DNA of 64,000 nucleotides from Colletes latitarsis (Eukaryota; Arthropoda; Insecta; Hymenoptera; Colletidae): assembly GCF_051014445.1 (NCBI RefSeq), contig NC_135137.1:28025501-28089500 (forward strand), given 5' to 3'. The notes under the pieces were generated by a model. It was not told where the DNA came from and searched no databases. It saw only the letters and a list, made by a program, of their open reading frames with translations. Both the position numbers and the translations under genes were made by a program. Positions 33,949 to 47,600 of the stretch are shown one piece after another; the first letter of the stretch is position 1; each line of letters opens with the position of its first letter.

Positions 33949-36538
33949 AGAATTTAATACGCGTTTTATATGCAAGAGTATGATCGCCGCTGTTTGCTGT
34001 TTTAATTAATTAAAAAACCGTTACTACACCTGCCTCACCTTCTTTGCATCTTATCCTCGCCAATTTATAAGAACAGCCGCATCGAATTTACTAAAGCCGA
34101 AATTGAAAAGTATTTCACGTTATTTACATTTAATATATAATAGTTTTCCTTTCAAACTAAATGTAAATTTCAACTTCTTGGTTTCGAAATTTCTGACTTT
34201 GAATTTTACAGAATAGGGTTTTATTGAATTTGGAGTCCTCTGTAAACTCGATATTTATTAGAATCAATTCTTTTTAATGATATTGAAAATTTACGTGCCA
34301 CTAATATAACAAAAGGAAAATAAACGTAACACTATAAATCAGTTTTCCCCAAAGTAGAGGTCATCTTACAATTTCATGACAGCGTGGAATAAAATTTGTA
34401 ATGCAGAAATATTTGAGAAAGTTAAACATCTCTTTATAGTAATATAAACTAATAACTCTAGAAACATATTTTTCCAACAAAATTTGAAAACCACTGGAAT
34501 AAACTGTTTCGACGCGAGGATGTTTAAACCGAATGTGTTCCGAACCGGTGAAAGTAATTATTTTAAGCAACCTGTTCGTTCACACGCCACTGCAGCTTGC
34601 CGCAGAACTATTTCCGTTGAGGACACCTATTGCCACAATTAATTTCCGTTTTTCATGTATCTGAAGCGCGAGTTCGCATGTACTGGGTTAAAGGTGCGTA
34701 ACAAGAGGCGGCAGTTGGACATTTTGCTGTTGATGATTCTTCACACCTGTCCTTAGCTGCTTCTTTGGCTAGACACCTTTTACTCTTAACCCGATTAATT
34801 ATTATTTATAATATTAAGTTGTAAATATACGTCACTGATAGACGACAAAGTGAAAATTTACGAATTTATTTTCTGAAATATTTTGCAATATTAATTAGAC
34901 TTTGTTTATTTTTATTTTTGTTTAACGACTTCAAAACATCAAATTATGAAGTGTAGTAGTAGAGAAAGCAAATCAGTTTCTCAACTTAACTGTAATTATT
35001 TCAAACAATTTTACTTAAATATTCGCTGTAATTCGATAAGGAAAATTGGAAGAATGCTTGGTTTAACAGTGTATGATTTTTACTAGAATTCGGGAAACAA
35101 AACAATTGTATTTATTTATTTAAAAAATTTATTGATTTATTCAATCGAATAATGATTCAGAAACGCTTTTTTTCGTCCAAAATGAAATATAATTTCATTC
35201 TAGTATTTAAATTCTAATTTTGATACACCCAGTTAAATATGAAAAATTCTTTATTTTTTACTCGTTATTTGATATATGTATCTAGATAATAATTTTGCCT
35301 ATCTTTGTTGTAAAGATGGTCAACACCGTATCAAAACCGTTTGAAAATCTTCTCCAATGACTTAATAAAGTTTATAATATCGATTATGTCGCCCAATAAA
35401 GGAATATTATATGGCCTATACGGGACCTTTGAATACTTAACCCTTTTATTGCTACCCAACTCGTAGTGATTTTCTAAAACTAGCAGGCCATTTTCATTGA
35501 ACATTTAAGGTACAATTTTAATAAATCTCACAAATCCAAACCGAACCGTTATTTAAACTTATTCTTCTGTCGTATTACTTTAATACCTTATAAAAGTTGA
35601 ATTAATGATAAATACGATAGTTTCCACAATATCAGATATGGAACCTTAGAATTTATTAAAATTAATGGTACGTAAGAAACTATCGGTTATATTGTAATTA
35701 AATAGAATTAAGTAAAACTGATCGTTACGTAGAATTAAAAAATTGTAAATTTGATTTAATCGGAAATAATAATATATTCATAATCAGTTTAATTAATTTC
35801 TTATAAATTATTATATATTTCTTAACAATCTATACGATAATACAGAGAACACAATTATAGGGGTTGAAAACGTTCGTTCGATAGTATTAGTAGACTAATG
35901 AAAAAATTAAATTTATCTAGTTTAATCGTTATTTATGGAATCAATGTTAAACGTGATAGTTGGTAATTTAACTAGAAATAATATAAATCAAATTTTTTAT
36001 ACTTAGTCATTAATAGAATTTAACTAAAAATTTGTTTTACTAACATTTCTTTATAAATTTCGTAAAATTTAATAAATTCAAAATTTTAGATAGCATAATT
36101 CTTGGTTGCCTCAACTATCATATTTATTTTTAACATTTCGACTCAATATACATATAAAAGGAAGAAAATAAAATTATTTTAAGTTTAATAAGTGTAATTT
36201 CCCAATAAAATTCTTTATTTTATTTAATTCTATAAAAGAATTCTATATCAAAATTTACAAAAAATTAGTGTTACTTACACGTAATTAGTATTGTTACCAC
36301 ACATACGAGCCCTCTAAAATAACGAAGAAGATTAATAATACATTTTCGTATTTACTTCATACTAATTTTTTTAAACTTTTATTACAAATAATTATTACAA
36401 ACCTTATTTGAAATTATTGTCACTATACATGTTTTTGCTATATATTCTGAGTTGTACTCGCGTATAGGTAACTGATTATCAACATCGATTGAGTTATAAA
36501 TTATTCATAATTAATTTTGTCGAAACTCAACAATACAT
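33949..36538. other. AT-rich DNA, no gene seen
   Basis: Nothing coding was recognised. A GC-richer patch at 34570-34790 includes CACCTG-type words and may be regulatory. The rest is very AT-rich. Confidence 0.4.
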
Positions 36539-37108
36539 TTGCATTTACATCCAAAGACAAATAAAACTTACTTTTGGACAACATCCTCTAAAATACTTTT
36601 TCAAATAACAAATAAACTTGATAATAACGAACTCGATTCTTTATTCGTACGACATTTTCATCCAGACAATTTCCATATTAGATTTATTCTCGCTATAATT
36701 TCTGAACATCGAGCATCGATACAAAAATTTAATTCTCAAGCACGATTTGTAAATACAACTGTCTTGAAACCTACTGCTTTTATTACAAAGTACAATTACG
36801 GTATTGCTTATCACGTTCGGCTTTGGGTTTCGCCCATCGTCGTTCGAATAGAGACGCAGTCGGGATTCCCAAAATGTTCGTGGGATAATCCGGGACGAGT
36901 TCTTCTAACGAATGTCTCGTATTTCGAGTCAGGTATACTGAGATTTTCACCAATTGCAGTACCCTCAGAGAATTTTGCTCTGATATTTATGAGTACTTTT
37001 CCCATCGAGCGGTCAATGCCAGTAAAAATGGTGGGCGCGCGTGTCCTTCGAATTATCGAAAATCTCTTCCGCCTTTATGACGACACGAAATCTCCACGAC
37101 GAAGATAA
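36539..37108 (+). other. Long open frame without ATG, unrecognised
   Basis: This is the longest open frame in the window (189 codons), but it begins at TTG and its first internal Met is near residue 152. No acceptor of quality marks its start. Part of it lies in a GC-richer patch (36820-37110), which explains the lack of stops. The opposite strand is also open for 64 codons there. The composition does not resemble a known family. I regard it as probably non-coding. Confidence 0.15.
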
Positions 37109-37929
37109 AGGAACGCTTCACGCTTCTGTAGTTGGTTGAATAAATTAGAATAAATTTCGTAATCGACGACATTGCATAGAATATCCAGTAGCCGGTACAT
37201 ATATGCTAATGACGAGCCAGTTCAAGCGAAAAGAGCATCACGGCCAACTTCTGGATTGGTTCCGTACATTTAACGATTAGACTAATTGGAGTTGTCCTTT
37301 TAAGGACAATTAAGGGTAAGATATATGTGTCGTTAACGTCGACATTATAGAAAAAGAATTTCTTATTCCTCGAAAACCTTACAGTGTTTCTGGGGCAACT
37401 TAAATCTAAGAAAACTATTATATCGTTTATTATTTGGAAATAAAGTTCGCCCACATTGCATATTATTAGTCGATAATGAACGTACGAACATACCTAGGTA
37501 CATGCGTTATACGTATCTACGTATTTTATAATTTATAATAAATGTTAGCAACGGAGAATAATATTCTGTAAAAGTATATGGAAAACGAAGAATTATAATT
37601 TATCTTGAATAAAAATACCAGATGAAATACTATGGTCACTATGATTAGACGATTTATAAGAGTAAGGTATCAAATAAAAGTGTTGATTCGAACGATGAAT
37701 ATACTAAAATTTTTGAAATCTTATTAGAAAATCTCAGATTTAAAGTATGCATTGAATAGAAAAAAAGAGTTGTTCTAAGTGTGAAATCATAGGAAAAAAA
37801 AGAACGTCAAAATCACTATTTCAATACTTTCCTCATCGCTACGAACGAAAAATAAGAAAATGTAATCAGTGACGTAAAGGGACCGAATTAATTTCTGTAT
37901 CAAATTAGTAAATCCTTTATTCGACTAAC

Positions 37930-38480
37930 ACGCGTGACGAAATTCTTTCATCAGACTGCAAACTCTATACCTTCACAAACCGAACCACATACTCTAATTT
38001 CTATCCAAGATCTTATAAATCACATAAAACACTCGATAAAAGAAGATAAAAGAAGAATGGAATACAAAATGGCAAAGAACAAAAACAACCAACATACACA
38101 ACATCACACAAGACTTCTTCATGGCAGTAAACACCAGTCTCATTACCAACAAAGAAAAAACTATAATGTCTAGATTAAGAAGTGGCCATACAAACACGAC
38201 TACATCCTTGACAAAATAGACCTACCAAACTGCAGCTCCTGTGAAAACACACCACTGACAACAAACAACATTCTGTACGAATGCAGAGAATTCGATCAGC
38301 AAAGACATGTTTATAACATTCAAGGACCATATAAGAGACACCTTGAAATTCGTGAGCGACTCAAATCTATGGCACAAAATTTAACGATATAAATGTGAGA
38401 GAGCAGCATCGTTAATCGTCGCTAATGACCCAGATGACGATGCAACGTAAAAGAAAACCAGAAGAAGAAGAAATGTTCCC
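37930..38480 (+). pseudogene. Jockey-like non-LTR retrotransposon 3' relic
   Basis: Translation with one frameshift gives the tail of a Jockey/R1-type ORF2. A helix SIQDLINHIKHSIKED comes first, then SRLRSGHTN (family motif LRxGHT), then YILDKIDLPNCSSCENTPLT and a NILYEC block. These form the Cys-x2-Cys...Cys knuckle typical after the RNase H or RT region. A TAA at 38390-38392 ends the frame and a GAA-rich tail near 38460-38475 may be the retained 3' end. The 5' part, including endonuclease and RT, is absent, as usual for 5'-truncated copies. Confidence 0.7.
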
Positions 38481-38961
38481 ATCGTTCGTGAGTAAACAGG
38501 AATTTGCAAAAGCGTTCGAGGACCTTCCCTGATGTTCTGCGAACGAACAACAGGTCCTCGTAATTCCGACGTGTATCGTTGACGGTGGTTGCGCCAACAC
38601 TTGCGTCAAGAGCGTCAAAATCGCTCGAATCCCTCGATTCATCACGCCTGATCACGTGTGAGAGAAGCGTAGGTTTCCATAGGTGTTTCTTAAGCGCCGA
38701 TGTCCGTGCATGCCCACGCAGCCCACGTTGGAACATTTTAGATTAGTGCCCACAGATAATGGGTATACGCGCTCGGGAACGTATATACATCATGGTCGAG
38801 AAATTGGTTGGGATCTGAACTCCCTTTCATTCGATTCAATACACACGTTTATTTGCGCTGGCTGCGTGGTACGAGTGCCACGAATTTTGCAATAACACAG
38901 TAGAGCCGCCATTATTCCTCCTAATACAGCGATATGAATTTTCGGATATCTTATTTATAGA
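38481..38961. other. GC-richer stretch, no gene recognised
   Basis: Open frames on both strands are short and start at non-ATG codons or overlap each other. Nothing recognised. Confidence 0.3.
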
Positions 38962-39054
38962 GTTTTCAGATACTTTAGTAAAACTAATACACTCAAGATC
39001 CTATATTGTGCTTTGACAAGACCTATTCTAGAATATGGCAGCATTCTAAATGCT
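38962..39054 (+). pseudogene. Non-LTR reverse transcriptase fragment
   Basis: The plus strand reads KILYCALTRPILEYGSILNA, a clear match to the L-Y-x-x-L-V-R-P-x-L-E-Y-G motif after the RT catalytic core of Jockey/R1-like elements. It ends abruptly where a fragment of the 1-kb TA element begins. Since RT precedes the RNase H/knuckle region in intact elements, this is not the same copy as 37930-38480 unless the locus is rearranged. Confidence 0.65.
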
Positions 39055-39200
39055 AAAAAAATTTTAATGGAAAATTCTAGAGGCCAAAATAAGACGAGAA
39101 TCAAGAATAGCAATTTGTTGATTGAGGCTTCGTTAAAAAGTTATTAACATTTACAGTTCCGCCTGTAGAACGGCAATCTGTGAACGATAGTGGTTCTCAC
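39055..39200. mobile_element. End fragment of the 1-kb TA element family
   Basis: It starts within the terminal repeat (AAAAATTTTAATGG) and continues GGCCAAAATAAGACGAGAAT to TTCCGCCTGTAGAACGGCAA. The last part matches the copy at 55135 rather than the long copies, so the two form a subfamily. The outermost bases of the end are lost. Confidence 0.7.
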
Positions 39201-42200
39201 TCAGCATGAGAAACTTTATTTAATGACGTATCGACAGCCATATTATAGCTCATGTTACAAGAAAATGTAACACTATTTTCTGTTAACCATTTTATCATAG
39301 CAGCTTTTGTAGACGATTTTGTCGGTGGCTTGTTTGTTTGCATCGAGTGGTATGGGTTAGGTTTGGGTTAGTATTACCTCGAAAAACACTGAAGAAACTT
39401 GTTTCGATTAATGTTTTATTGGACCGCTTGAGATAATCTTGATGATCGATGTCTGTTCTCGTTGCTCCGTGGGTTGAGAGTTTTGTTGTATTGCTGTATC
39501 GAAACGAGATCGAAGAATTCCAATTAACTGTTTGTTATATTAGCTGTTCTGATTCATAACACGGTTGAGTGCCAAATTTCAAACATACGTTACTATATAG
39601 TTACACGCTAAAATAGTTGCCCACTCGATATAGAAATCGTTTAAAAGTATTTGATTAACTCTGAACCGGTGGGATGAAAAGTTATTTACATAACTGGCAG
39701 GATAGGTTTAATCTAATTTCGATCGAAACAGTAGGCAGAATGTAATTTCACTCATCTTAATGATGTTAATGAGTATAGAGAGAAGTGTGCTTTTTTTATT
39801 TAATCGAAACGATAGCATATGTTTATTTAGCTCAACGTTTCGACCGTATGACTGTGGTTATCTTCAGGAATATAAAATTTATTTATAATAAATCTACACA
39901 AACTATTGCTTTCTTACTTTCTAATGTTTAGGTTAAACCTATTCTATTATTAAACCTATCTTTTCATTTATTAAAGTAGGTATATTTTTTATACACACTG
40001 TTTATCTTATTTTTAAGTTTTTTGTATTTTTATATTTAAGAAATTTTTTATTTCTGAAGAAAATTGCAATGACACGGTAGAAACATTGAACTAAACAAAT
40101 TATTTACTATTGTTTTGATTGGCTAAGACAGAACATACCTTTCAATATTTATCTATTAATTTTGAGGAGGATTTATAATTATATATTTTTACATTACAGA
40201 ATATTACTAATTATAAAAATAGTTATAAAAATGAGTCTATTAGTTCATACATTCTTCATTCGAAAATTAATCATTTGACTAGCATTGCGAAAAAAATGTA
40301 GATAACTTAATAGATTTCGTATGATTTGAACAACATTCGAAAGTTTTAATTTTAGCAAATGGAAAAAATTAATGTAACAATATAAATCCACTAAGAAGAT
40401 GTAGGTGAAAAAGAATTATATGTCAAGGTTGTTGTTTTACTCCAAACTTAAGTGTAAGGTAATCATTAATTGGTAACTCTTTAACTTTACAAAAGGTATT
40501 AACCAATTTTGAAAAATGAGCATTGTATTTTTGTTAGAACAATGATTGGTTACAATCGATAAGACTATTTCAAACTTAATAATTGCTCGTAACATTGTTT
40601 TGAATTAATCAAATCATTCATATGTTTCTCATTCTAGAAACTATCGAGATGTATGTTTTGTCAGGAATAATAATTATTTTGTATATTTCCTACTTACGAT
40701 AAGAATTGACCGCTGATTAGATAAGAGAAGTTTCTGAGAAGAGACGTTTTAGAATGTATTTTGTACTAAAGTGTTAATAATAATCTTACAATTTTTCAAA
40801 CTAAAAGCGATTAAACACGTAAACTGATTAAAAGAGTATGACAAATTTCTGACAATATTTTAAACTTGAATAATTCTCATTGGCTATTGTTGTAAGACTC
40901 GAGACATATTATTGTAAGACTCTATTTTTTTAATTTTTCTCTATCCAAACATTTGAACACTTGAATGATTCAAATATTCAGCGAACATAAATCGAATATT
41001 GCTCGAATATCTCATCATTTCATTATTATTCGAATACTTTAACTATTTTAATATCGTTCGAATACTTAATAATTATTTCAAAACAATTCAGAGATGAATC
41101 TGTCAGAAATTAATGCAGCTTCAATTTTAGGTTTCCACGTAAATAGAGCTCCCAACAATTTTTTATTTGTTGATTTTTTAATTCAATTATTATTCAGAAA
41201 TACAGACAAAATACAGATAAATACAGAAATACAGATAAAAAAATTCGTTAAATTCATTGTTAATAAAACTCTAATACTCAGGTATTCTGATAATGATATT
41301 CGAATAACGATACTAGAATACACACGCAATTTAAATATTTGAATAAGGCACTAAAGTACATTGTTTCACATAATTGGAAAATCATTTAGTCAAACAAACT
41401 AAGCGATATTGTGAGATCTGCACATATCATGCCAATCAAAGATTACATAAAACTTGCACGTTGTAAAATATACAACATTTCTTATCATCCACTACTTTGA
41501 TATTTCAGGCCAAGACCATTTAAAACACAATATTTTAAAAATCTTTTGCCCGATCTACAAATTACTGTTTGCAAATCCTGTCTAAAGGTATTAAATTATT
41601 AAGAAAATTAAATTAAGATAATAAAAAAATGATCGATAAGCAGAATGTTCATTCGTTAAAAGAAATTGTGAAACGTTGAAAAGAGCCTCTGGCATTAACG
41701 ATGTAAATGGCTCTTCCTGAAATGGAATAATTATTGTCTTTACCATAATTAAAAATTAATCTAGAAATCACGTATTCTATGTTAATATGGCTACAGTTTT
41801 CAATGATAGCAAAACATTCGTTCATTAGTTTTAATTAATGTTTAGTACCGCAGCTGGTTTACTATCAACAATTTTGTTTTTTGATTACGATTGACATTTT
41901 GAGAGCGCGGTTTCAACACCAGATTTACATAATTCTCAGGAATTGCAACATGCACGATCGTCGAGATGGTAGCGAAACGAGCCGTGAGTTTTTCGTTGCA
42001 ACATTTATTAGTTTGTCTCGTTCGACGTTTACGACAGGAGTTCGTAGCCCGGGGATACCGGTAGAATACAGGATAAGCCTATGGTAGGAACTGCATAGAA
42101 TGCTTTTTGTCGGGCTCAAGGCCTTGGCGAGATGTGAATGAATCTAGAACCTGTTCCCTTCTGCTTCTTCTTACGTTTATTCCGTCTTCTTTTAGAAGTC

Positions 42201-42854
42201 AGGCGCGGGCAATAGGCTCGTTGAAAGCTGCCTTAGAATCAGGTTGAATCAAGTTTGTTGCATGGCTTGAAATATAATCCACTTTGCCTATTGTAAGCAA
42301 CATTACTTTTTTCTTCAACGTGGAATCTAACTTTCGATCCAAAATCGACCTTCTGCGTTGGCGTATTTGAAAAGCAGCGTTTAAATTGAAAATCTGCGAG
42401 TCTGCAATTTTGCAAGCATCTAACGGATTTGTGATTTTAAAACAAGCATGAAATTTAATTTTCATTATAAGATAGAAAATTTGTATACAAAACTATTGAA
42501 TCAGATAACACCATGAACTCTTATGTTATGTATTTAACTATGGTACAAAACTTGATAATCAGTTAATCCAGTTGATTTTAAATATTCCGTCCGCCATATT
42601 GAAACCACTATTTTGAGTTTGGTATTTACAACTCTGCATTCGTGATCAGTGACCCTAAAAATCCTGAAATACTATTTTTCGTTTATAAATTAAAATGAGA
42701 GTTTCCCAACATATAAAATATAACATTTAAAATATAATTCCATAGATAATTTTGTTTGTTAGAAGAAATTCGCAGTTCCATACTACTAAATGTCTACATG
42801 TACAACAATATCTGTAGTTAGTTAAATATGTAAATTCAAGACATGTGTAAATTC
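39201..42854. other. AT-rich DNA, no gene seen
   Basis: A short tandem repeat of AAATACAGAT-like units lies at 41198-41240, and TTCGAATA words recur at 40970-41060. A GC-richer patch lies at 41900-42210. No frame was recognised. Confidence 0.4.
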
Positions 42855-44165
42855 ATGTCAATTCAAGAGATTTCTGAAATGTTAAACATAATAACACCAA
42901 CAGTTCATACAAATTTGATACAAATAGGAATGTATTGTGTCAATGTTCATAGTTTGGTATCTATACTGGCTTACGAAACGAAATTTTCTTGATTGTGCTT
43001 GAGCCTGATTGCATAAATATTTTTGTTAGCAACTAATAAAACCCAACCTTATGAGAAATAACATGAAACAATTTCCAGGCTTATTAGAAAGTAAACAATT
43101 TGAAAATGTCAACGTTTTAATGAATTGAACGACATTTTAATAACAAATCATACAATAGCTTTGCCAAAGAAAGGGGAGGGAGTTGTCGAACGAGAAGAGG
43201 TTTACTGTTTTTCATAAAATACCATGTTCAAAACATTGCTTTAAGTTGTAGTACAAAACTTGAACATATGAGACTACCTAATAATAGTTGAATTAAAAAA
43301 TCAACAAATAAGAAACTTTTAGGAGCTCCATTTACGTAGGAGCAGTAAAGGGTTTAAAATTTAAAGGCGACTAGCGATACGCGAATTAAAGTAATGTGGG
43401 TATAGCAGAAAAGGAAAGGTAGAATATGCAGATAAAAATAAAATAGCAAGGATCGATGAAGTTTGACGGATTCAAATAATTTATTTAATAGTTCACATCG
43501 CTGTAACTGCTTTCTGAGGTCCATTATTTTTTCGAAACGTTTGATAAAAATAGAATGTTATTACCATGTAAATATATTTATCGCCATATCATTCTAATAT
43601 AAAATCATAAATATATATACCAGGAAGTTATTTACATGAACATATACATATTTCTTCTCTGTTTCTTAATAATAGGTCGTCTCATAATTTCGATATTATA
43701 ACATTGACGAGGATAAAATTTGTAATTTAATAAAAAACAATGAAAATTTGTCAATTCAAGGGATTTCTAAAATTTTAAACATAATAATATTAACAATTCA
43801 TCCAAATTTGAAACAAACAGGTGTTACGTCAAAACTCAAAGTTTGGAATCCACATTGACATACGAAACAAAATTTTCTTGATTGTGCTTGAGGCTAATTG
43901 CATGAATAAACAATTTGAAAAAATCAACGTTTTATGTACGTTCAAAATATTGCTTTAAGTTGTACAAAACTTGGCTTGAACGTCAAAAAAATCAACAAAT
44001 AAGAAACTTTCAAAAGCTCCATTTACGTAAGAGCGGTAAAGGGTTTAAAATTTAAAGGCGACTAGCGATACGCGAACTAAAGTAATGTGGGTACAGCAGA
44101 AAAGGAAAGGCAGAATATGCAGATAAAAATAAAATAGCAAGGATCGATGAAGTCTGAAGGATTCG
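42855..44165 (+). repeat. Diverged direct duplication (two copies)
   Basis: Copy 1 runs about 42855-43475 and copy 2 about 43750-44165. They share GTCAATTCAAG, TTTTCTTGATTGTGCTTGAG, ATTGCTTTAAGTTGTA, and a well-conserved end with GGTTTAAAATTTAAAGGCGA, TAGCGATACGCGAA and AGGAAAGG. The offset falls from about 896 to 690 bp along the copies, so copy 2 has lost internal sequence. The copies end just before the putative promoter at 44200. Confidence 0.85.
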
Positions 44166-44179
44166 TTCGAAGAGGTAAA

Positions 44180-44606
44180 AATGGGAAATGCTTCGCGAAG
44201 GGCGCGAATGATTTACACCACCCTGGTTCCCATCGAGTGAAATGCTATTCGCGAATACCTACTTACTAACATACCTACTACCTACTGGGCCCTCGATATC
44301 CCCCTCCCCTCGAACCCACGTGCATCGGCGCGTAGGCAGGAGCGACCAGAGTTCCTCGCCGCCGTCTCGACTCTCGCCAGTTTCGACGGAGTCGTGCCGG
44401 TGTGTGTTTGTATGCTCCGATCGCTCGTCAATTGTCAGACACATCGTAGTAAACGCGTGAATCGGCGTCGAAATATTTTTTGTTAACAGTGTAGTTTATT
44501 TATAAAGGGTTTCGTTCTTTGTGAAGTTCGCGTGGTGAGTTTTGCGAATAAATTGCCATCCATCCGTTTAGCATGCATTGATTCGAGGAGTATCTTTTAG
44601 CGAGAG
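44180..44606 (+). promoter_or_regulatory. Putative promoter and first untranslated exon
   Basis: G+C and CpG rise abruptly, with pyrimidine-rich CCCCCTCCCC and TCGACTCTCGCC stretches and no obvious TATA box. The block ends at a strong donor (GCGAGAG then GTGAGTG) at 44607. Short upstream ATGs such as ATGCATTGA make a long 5' leader more likely than coding sequence. I infer a housekeeping- or development-type insect promoter driving a gene whose coding exons lie right of the window, after a very long first intron. Without transcript data the start site cannot be fixed. Confidence 0.45.
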
Positions 44607-47600
44607 GTGAGTGTTCGTTTATCATTATCGTTTTCGTTTATCTAGGTTAATTTTTAACGTTTCGACTACTTTATTAATTGAAACAACAGCGAATGTAGTT
44701 TACGAGAAATTTATTCAGTTTTCGTTTCATGATTACAGGATATCTGTAACCTTACGGATTGTATAATTATTTCTTTATGGATAATTGAAGAAAGAAATAT
44801 TGTTTTTAGATACAGTATCTATAAGCTTGTGAACTTTTATAATATTGTTTAATAGATCGTGATATGCGTGAATTCATTTCTGTCATTCGTTTTTTAAATT
44901 TTTATAAACACTGTAAAAATTATTGTAAATATTCTTATGTGAAAGTAAGCTCTAAAATTGCAAGTAAATATTCATAATTAAATTTTCGTTAATTTTCATT
45001 TATTTGATAAAAGATAATTCGTCCGTGCGGAGATTAAGTGATAGTTTGAACTGTTGCTTCGGTTTGAAACTGAGTTTGGACAGTATAAACAAATATTGTC
45101 ATGTGTTCCATGCTTTTAATAATATTTATACGTTTAAATATTTTGACTTTTGTTAAAAGCAGAATTTGTAACTTAGTTTCGTTTCGTTTGAATCATGAAT
45201 ACTAAGTTAAGAAAGTCGTATCTCTGGGTGACGAACTGAAATATTGCCCTTCCGTCGGGATACATTTTTATTAACTGTTCTAAGCTTCGAATGCTGTTGC
45301 TAAGGAAAGCTTCAAATAGCAACCGTTGTGTATTTGTAAATTTCAGACCCCGCGAGCGGATGAGACAATCAACTAGCGAGAATTCATAGGTTTCAAGTGT
45401 TTACACGATGTTGAATGTCGCGTGACGGTTGCTCTTGACTCTCGAATACATTGGAATAAAATTTCGAGTTCATTGGACTGGTTCAAACGAAGCTGTGCAT
45501 TTTATGAAACTATTTAACTCGCAGATAAATAAATAAACTATAACAATTTGTCCGTACGTTTATAGAACGTACAGCAATTCTATATTTCTGACTACGTGAA
45601 AAGAAAGGAATATTTCATTATTAATTTGTTTACTAATAATTCATGAAATGCTTTTCTGATATTTATTGTAATTTCACTGCTCGAATTGTATTCACGAGCG
45701 ACGATATATCCTGTTTGAGATTTTTAAGGGCAAGCGTACAGAATCTGCTCCGTTTTCTCGGATAGTCGATGCTAATTCGAGAACAATTATACTTCGTTAT
45801 CACTGACGGTAAAAGCACATACAATCGCTTCCGCGGTCGGTTGGTAGGTGCTTAGGTCGTTGATTTGGTAAATAACGCCCGATACGTCGGTATAAATTAT
45901 GTAAATGCGTGCGTCTTCTGTTCAAAGGTACATTTAATATATTCGCGTCATTCGTAATCGTAGTAGCCGGCGATAAATCATAGCTGAATTTCTCCTTCTC
46001 GGTACGAATACAAGGATACAAGAAGTGGAAACAAATTTAAATTATTAACCACTCGTCTTGGGAATTACCCTTATAAATTATCCCACTGATGATACCGCTG
46101 ACTAGTAATTAATCACTTGGAAATTTTCGTCCGAATGCGTGTATGTTCTGTGGTATAGGAGAAATTTCTTTTTTTAACTAATGCAGAAATAGTTCTCCAA
46201 ATTGCATTTGCTTTGACTTTCATAATAAAATGATACAAATTAACAAAAAAATTCGTTTCGATTTTTGGAATTCTATTGAAATTAGAAAATTTTTTGTACA
46301 TTTAAATAATTATCAGTTGAAAGCAAAGGTAATAAAATTGAAAGTTCCGTTGCATTTTTATGTTTTGTACGAGTACAATTGTTTTTATCTTCGATTAATA
46401 TTTATTTCGATTTGTTAAACGTCAGTTTAATTTTAATCGAAGTTCTGAAGAGGATAAACGATCAATACAAAAATTATAAAATTGTATTATTGGTTTACAA
46501 AATATTTGTTTATTTTCTACAAACAACTCAAATTTAGTTTAGAAATTATTTTATGATGTATTTGCTATTGAAAGTTTAATGATTTTGCATGTTTCCTCGC
46601 TTAGTTTTTGTTTTTTGAAAGTTTAAGATTACGGTAATATAATTCTTATTTTAAAGGATGTGCAAATTCTATTGACCGTTATACTAATCATCGATCATTT
46701 TACTACTCTTATAATTTAATACTTACGCATCTTATACGTACGTAATGTAATTTTCCTTCTTTTCTTCGAATTTGTTCTGCTTCCTAGTAATTTATACATT
46801 TGCCTGAGACGTTGTTTTTCTCAATTTTGATAAATAATCATAAAATACAGCTTTTCTTCTTTTCTTATCGTTAGTATTTGTTAAAATTTATATTTATAGT
46901 AATGTTTTTCTAAAGATTATTTTAATAATTTATTTTAGTTTTAGTTTACTCATTTAAAGAGGGCGTTCCATTAGCATTCGAACGCAAACTTGAAAATGTG
47001 GAGGTTGAAAAGATAAAATACGATACACATTAATCTACGGATTAGATATGTAAATTGAAAAAAAGCTGAAAGCATAGGTGTTTTATTGTTTCAAGATATA
47101 TAAAGGATTAGATATACAAAAGAATTTTAGAAAAGCAATTCAAACAGTGTTAAAATTGCTGTGCTATTGAAAATCGTGTACATTGGTCCCATGGTCCTAT
47201 AAATATTTTCCAACGTTGCACCGTTGATCCATTGTGATTGTTTTGCACCCCAAAATGCGATGCTACCTGCGTGAACTCAGGTAAGAATTTCCTTACCTGA
47301 AATCTGTTTTGCTAGAAAATATTCGCATCCCCGTAAATAATCGTCGAGATTTTTCAAAACAAATATTTCCTTTTGCTCGGAAGGAACATTCTGTGTACAG
47401 TGCAATAATGATGGAAGTGCGATAGAACCTCGATTATTCGGATTAATACAGTCACTGCAATTTGAATTAGGGATTATTCTAATAACAGAACCACATCATT
47501 GTTTGAAGCATCATTTGTCTAATGTACATTCCAGGAAAAATAATATAAATATCAGGAATAGAAATTAGAAAATAAGAAGTTGCAGTAAATAGTACATAAA

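Noticed and set aside
36539..37108. 189-codon open frame as a gene
   Set aside because: It starts at TTG, has no ATG for about 150 codons, lacks a good acceptor and lies partly in a GC-richer patch where stops are scarce.
47428..47470. Pogo-like end AGAACCTCGATTATTCGG
   Set aside because: No convincing inverted partner was found nearby.
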